A stretch of DNA of 64,000 bases. Source: Cricetomys ansorgei (lineage: Eukaryota > Chordata > Mammalia > Rodentia > Nesomyidae). Shown here one piece after another: positions 63,640-64,000 of the stretch (positions are counted from its first letter, which is position 1; every line of letters starts with the position of its first letter). A program made the position numbers and the translations under genes. The DNA lies in the NCBI GenBank assembly GCA_026225945.1, contig JAMJFZ010001264.1, positions 2,322,501 to 2,386,500 on the forward strand, written 5' to 3'. A model generated the notes under the pieces. It made no database searches, was not told the origin of the DNA, and was given only the letters and a program-made list of their open reading frames with translations.

Positions 63640-64000
63640 CTGTGAACCAAAAAGAGGAAAGGAATTAAGAACAGGCCCAAGTCCAACTCCAAAGCTTAGG
63701 GGATTTTTCTTACTTAGTAGTCATACATAAGATAATGGTATCTTACTCAACCAGACCACTATGTGACAGTGGTCCCGTGAGATCCCACCTCTCCACACTA
63801 GCTACCTTAGGTTATGGATGCTATGACGTGTGTACAGTAATGAAACAGCCTAATGACACGTTTGGCAGAACACAGCATGACAATGTAAAGAAACCTCAAT
63901 GTTTAGAAATGAACGGCCTTTCTGAAACTCAGTATTTGTGGAGCCCCACACTTAGAAAACAGTAACAATTAGCACCGTGTGCCAGCACTAGATGAAGCAG
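63640..64000 (-). other. Uap1: Start of Uap1 intron 1, unassigned
   Basis: No CpG island, exon or repeat recognised up to the window edge, so the Uap1 promoter is further out. Confidence 0.6.

Noticed and set aside
63597..63692. Upstream in-frame Met at 63692 as Uap1 start
   Set aside because: The 63692 Met lies in the intron upstream of the acceptor at 63640; known UAP1 proteins begin at MNVNDLK.

Overview
The window is nuclear DNA from a muroid rodent. Its interspersed repeats are of rodent type: B1, B2/B3, B4, ID and ID-B1 SINEs, Lx-type LINE-1 3' ends and a rodent hAT (URR1-like) element. It also holds older mammalian MIR, L1M and MER5A-like remnants. The only protein-coding gene that can be read with confidence has canonical GT-AG exons. 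The fixed UAP1 differences from my memory of the mouse protein, and the lack of the many near-identical young ID copies usual in rat, make mouse and rat less likely. A cricetid (hamster, vole or deer mouse type) is possible, but this is inference.

The right half, about 34970-63639 on the minus strand, holds Uap1, which encodes UDP-N-acetylglucosamine (UDP-HexNAc) pyrophosphorylase. This enzyme makes UDP-GlcNAc at the end of the cytosolic hexosamine pathway. I assembled ten coding exons by hand: 63596-63317, 56417-56213, 53785-53610, 51857-51685, 44960-44767, 44345-44205, 43258-43070, 42051-42001, 36624-36558 and 35536-35444. All junctions are GT-AG, phases match throughout, and the sum is 522 codons plus stop, the length of the AGX2 isoform. 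Skipping the 51-bp exon at 42001-42051 gives the 505-residue AGX1 form. The first, noncoding exon and the promoter lie beyond 64000. Known residues for UTP/UDP-sugar binding are all present.

The left half, 1 to about 34900, is the downstream flank of Uap1. In mammals Ddr2 follows Uap1 on the same strand, so its 5' end should lie at low coordinates here. A repeat-poor, CpG-containing stretch near 11900-12200, with an inverted CCAAT box and a consensus splice donor on the minus strand, is my best candidate for a Ddr2 noncoding first exon. This is not proven. The rest is SINE/LINE-rich intergenic DNA with simple repeats, many of them grown from SINE tails.

The most notable non-gene signals are: a tandem (NAGNAG) acceptor on the alternative Uap1 exon; a 53-bp fragment with a 10-bp target duplication that looks like a truncated copy of the read-through tail of a B2 element about 1 kb away; a hAT element with a perfect 8-bp target duplication about 100 bp from a Uap1 splice donor; two nested repeat insertions; and a long GGA/GAA tract. 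I found no evidence of a new multi-gene system.
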